From positions 1-22,907 of the IMG/VR virus record IMGVR_UViG_3300017706_001672: DNA of 22,907 nt. One strand, 5' to 3'. Shown here in pieces: positions 21,441-22,907 of the stretch. Below the pieces are notes generated by a model, which saw only the letters and a program-made list of their open reading frames with translations, had not been told where the DNA came from and ran no database searches. This stretch comes from a virus. Positions within the stretch are counted from its first letter, which is position 1. The number at the start of each line of letters is the position of its first letter. Position numbers and translations under genes: made by a program.

Positions 21441-22907
21441 ATGGCAACACCTGAAGATTTAAAAAGAAAAGAACGATTCGTACAACTCCTTAAAGAGGAG
21501 AGAAATATTGTTAACGAAATTGCAAACTCTCTTAAAGAAAAAGAAGCTGCTAATTCTGAACTAACTAAAACTCAGACAGAAGCAAATCGAATACAAAAAG
21601 ATTTTAATAAACTTATTCGAGAAGCTGAAAAAGCTTATTTAGATATAGATACTTCACTTGATTCTACTAAAAATTTACAAGCTCAAATATCAGCTCAAGA
21701 AAAATTCCAAATTAAAGCAGGAAAAGAAAAAGCAGAAGGTTATAAAGAGATAGTCGGATCTTCACAAATAGTTGTTGAAAACTTAAAAAAACAAGTTAAG
21801 ATTTCAAAAAATCTAGATAAATCTGGTAACTTTTTTAAAGGATTTGCAAGTTTTGTAGATAAGATACCTGGTCTTAGTGCTTTAAAAGGACCTTTAGAAG
21901 GTGCAGCTAAAGCAGCAAGAGAGTCAGCTGTAGCTCAAGAAAGATCAGGAGGTAGTATTAATCGTTCCAAAGCTGGTTTAGCCGGTATGAAAAAACTGAT
22001 GAGTCCTGCTGGTGGTATGGTGGGATTAGCCGGAATACTACTTAAAATAGTTTCTAAACTTTTCTTTGGAGCAGATAAAAGAGTTACAGATATAGCTAAA
22101 AATTTAGGAATATCTAAAGATAATGCAAGAGAATTAGATAAGATATTAATATCAACATCTTCAAAGGTGAGTAACATGTCTATTAATGCAAAAGCATTAA
22201 GTGATTCATTAGCTGATTTAACAAAGACATTTGGTGCTAGCATACCAGTCTCTGAAGAATTAGTACTAAATCAAGCATTCCTAACTAAATCATTACATCT
22301 ATCAGGAGAAGAAGCCAGTAACTTATCCTTTCTCTTTAGTGCTTTTGGTGGTTCAACTACAGAAGCTACTAATAATGTAATAAAGTTAAATAAATCTCTT
22401 AAAAAGCAAAATGGTTTTTATATTTCATCTAAATCTCTACTAAAAGAAATATCTACTACTAGTGCAGAAATACAAGGTTATTTTGGCTTTTCAGAGAAAG
22501 CTTTAGCCGGAGCTGTATATCAAACAAGAAGATTTGGTATTAGTTTATCTACTGCTAACGGTATAGCATCTAGTTTGTTAGATTTTGAAACTAGTCTTAG
22601 TAATGAATTACAGTTAGAATTACTTACTAATCAATCATTAAATTTTGAAAGAGCAAGAGCATTAGCTTTTACCGGTGACATAGCTGGTGCATCTGCAGAA
22701 GTATTAAAACAGACACAAAAATTAACTGAAGAGCAAAGAAAAAATCCTATTATACTAAAAGCCGCTGCTGATGCATCCGGTGTATCAGTGGAGGAACTAA
22801 ATAAGTCTTTCATTATACAGAAAAGGTTAAATATAGGTGCAAAAGAATATAACAGACTACTAAAGAAAGGATCAGCTTTGATGGGTCAAGACAAAGCTAA
22901 TCAGTTA
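21441..22907 (+). CDS. Tail tape-measure protein, N-terminal part (3' end outside window)
   Basis: The frame is open from ATG 21441 (MATPEDLKRKER) to the last base, giving 489 residues without a stop. Residues 1-110 are a charged coiled coil (long heptad-like runs of Lys, Glu, Leu, Ile and Ala). Then come a Gly/Ala-rich stretch (PGLSALKGPLEGAAKAA), a hydrophobic helix (SPAGGMVGLAGILLKIVSKL) that could be membrane-active, and a series of helical segments rich in Ala, Ser and Leu with patterns such as LGISKDNARELDK and AKALSDSLADLTKTFG. This composition, the position after tube and chaperone-like genes, and the great length are typical of tape measures, which set tail length and pass into the host on infection. 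Similarity to T4 gp29 is not obvious by eye. Confidence 0.8.
   Translation, partial: MATPEDLKRKERFVQLLKEERNIVNEIANSLKEKEAANSELTKTQTEANRIQKDFNKLIREAEKAYLDIDTSLDSTKNLQAQISAQEKFQIKAGKEKAEGYKEIVGSSQIVVENLKKQVKISKNLDKSGNFFKGFASFVDKIPGLSALKGPLEGAAKAARESAVAQERSGGSINRSKAGLAGMKKLMSPAGGMVGLAGILLKIVSKLFFGADKRVTDIAKNLGISKDNARELDKILISTSSKVSNMSINAKALSDSLADLTKTFGASIPVSEELVLNQAFLTKSLHLSGEEASNLSFLFSAFGGSTTEATNNVIKLNKSLKKQNGFYISSKSLLKEISTTSAEIQGYFGFSEKALAGAVYQTRRFGISLSTANGIASSLLDFETSLSNELQLELLTNQSLNFERARALAFTGDIAGASAEVLKQTQKLTEEQRKNPIILKAAADASGVSVEELNKSFIIQKRLNIGAKEYNRLLKKGSALMGQDKANQL

Noticed and set aside
21935-22813. Antisense open frames inside the tape-measure gene
   Set aside because: The + strand frame is open for 489 codons with tape-measure composition. 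The antisense frames are low-complexity shadows.
18048-22907. A non-phage contractile injection system
   Set aside because: Sheath, tube and tape measure alone could fit, but the gp26-type protein and tube length point to a T4-type phage.
1-22907. tRNA genes, CRISPR arrays, insertion sequences, integrase or attachment sites
   Set aside because: I looked for cloverleaf-like gaps, regularly spaced repeats, transposase motifs and inverted-repeat ends and saw none. There is almost no non-coding space.

Overview
The window looks like part of the genome of a T4-type contractile-tailed phage (myovirus) from an aquatic, probably marine, setting. The DNA is very AT-rich. Every supported gene is on the + strand, and most genes overlap their neighbours by a few bases. 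The right end carries recognisable T4-type tail genes: sheath, tail tube, a gp26-type baseplate/chaperone protein and the start of a tape-measure protein. The host cannot be identified. The tail genes lack clear Shine-Dalgarno sequences, which would fit a Bacteroidetes host but does not prove one.

Positions 1-17943 form one uninterrupted block of 23 genes. All 22 junctions overlap, so there is no intergenic DNA. Nearly all recognisable products are soluble sugar, glycan or small-molecule enzymes: the end of an exostosin-like glycosyltransferase; two sulfotransferase-like proteins, one fused to an extra domain; a CMP-sugar-synthetase-like protein; a NeuB-like nonulosonate synthase; two nucleotidyltransferases, each paired with a HAD phosphatase (one pair fused); three related glycosyltransferase-like proteins; a GT2-like protein; a radical SAM protein; a HisC-like aminotransferase; a 2-hydroxyacid dehydrogenase; a methyltransferase-like protein; three SGNH-hydrolase-like proteins; and a short GDPD-like phosphodiesterase. 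I saw no flippase, polymerase, signal peptide or membrane segment. The block therefore looks like a cytoplasmic pathway that makes an activated, decorated acidic sugar or similar group and transfers it to a virion protein or a host glycan precursor. The chemistry and the target are inference. The last gene of the block (17599-17943) looks more like a small phage protein than an enzyme.

Positions 17944-18047 separate the two modules and hold a weak hairpin with a T-run and AT-rich promoter-like motifs. The tail module follows: sheath (18048-19799), tube (19842-20327), a strong intrinsic terminator (20349-20380), a gp26-like gene (20439-21185), a small overlapping gene in another frame (about 21136-21414) and an open-ended tape-measure gene (21441 to the window end). 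A TATTTAT-containing motif recurs upstream of four of the five tail genes and may be their late promoter.

The points most worth following are the gapless glycan operon with its internal duplications (HAD-nucleotidyltransferase-glycosyltransferase triads, SGNH triplet, GTHR-domain pair) and a run of seven T where the gp26-like frame and the small overlapping frame could be joined by a ribosomal frameshift. No stretch longer than about 110 bases lacks a gene.
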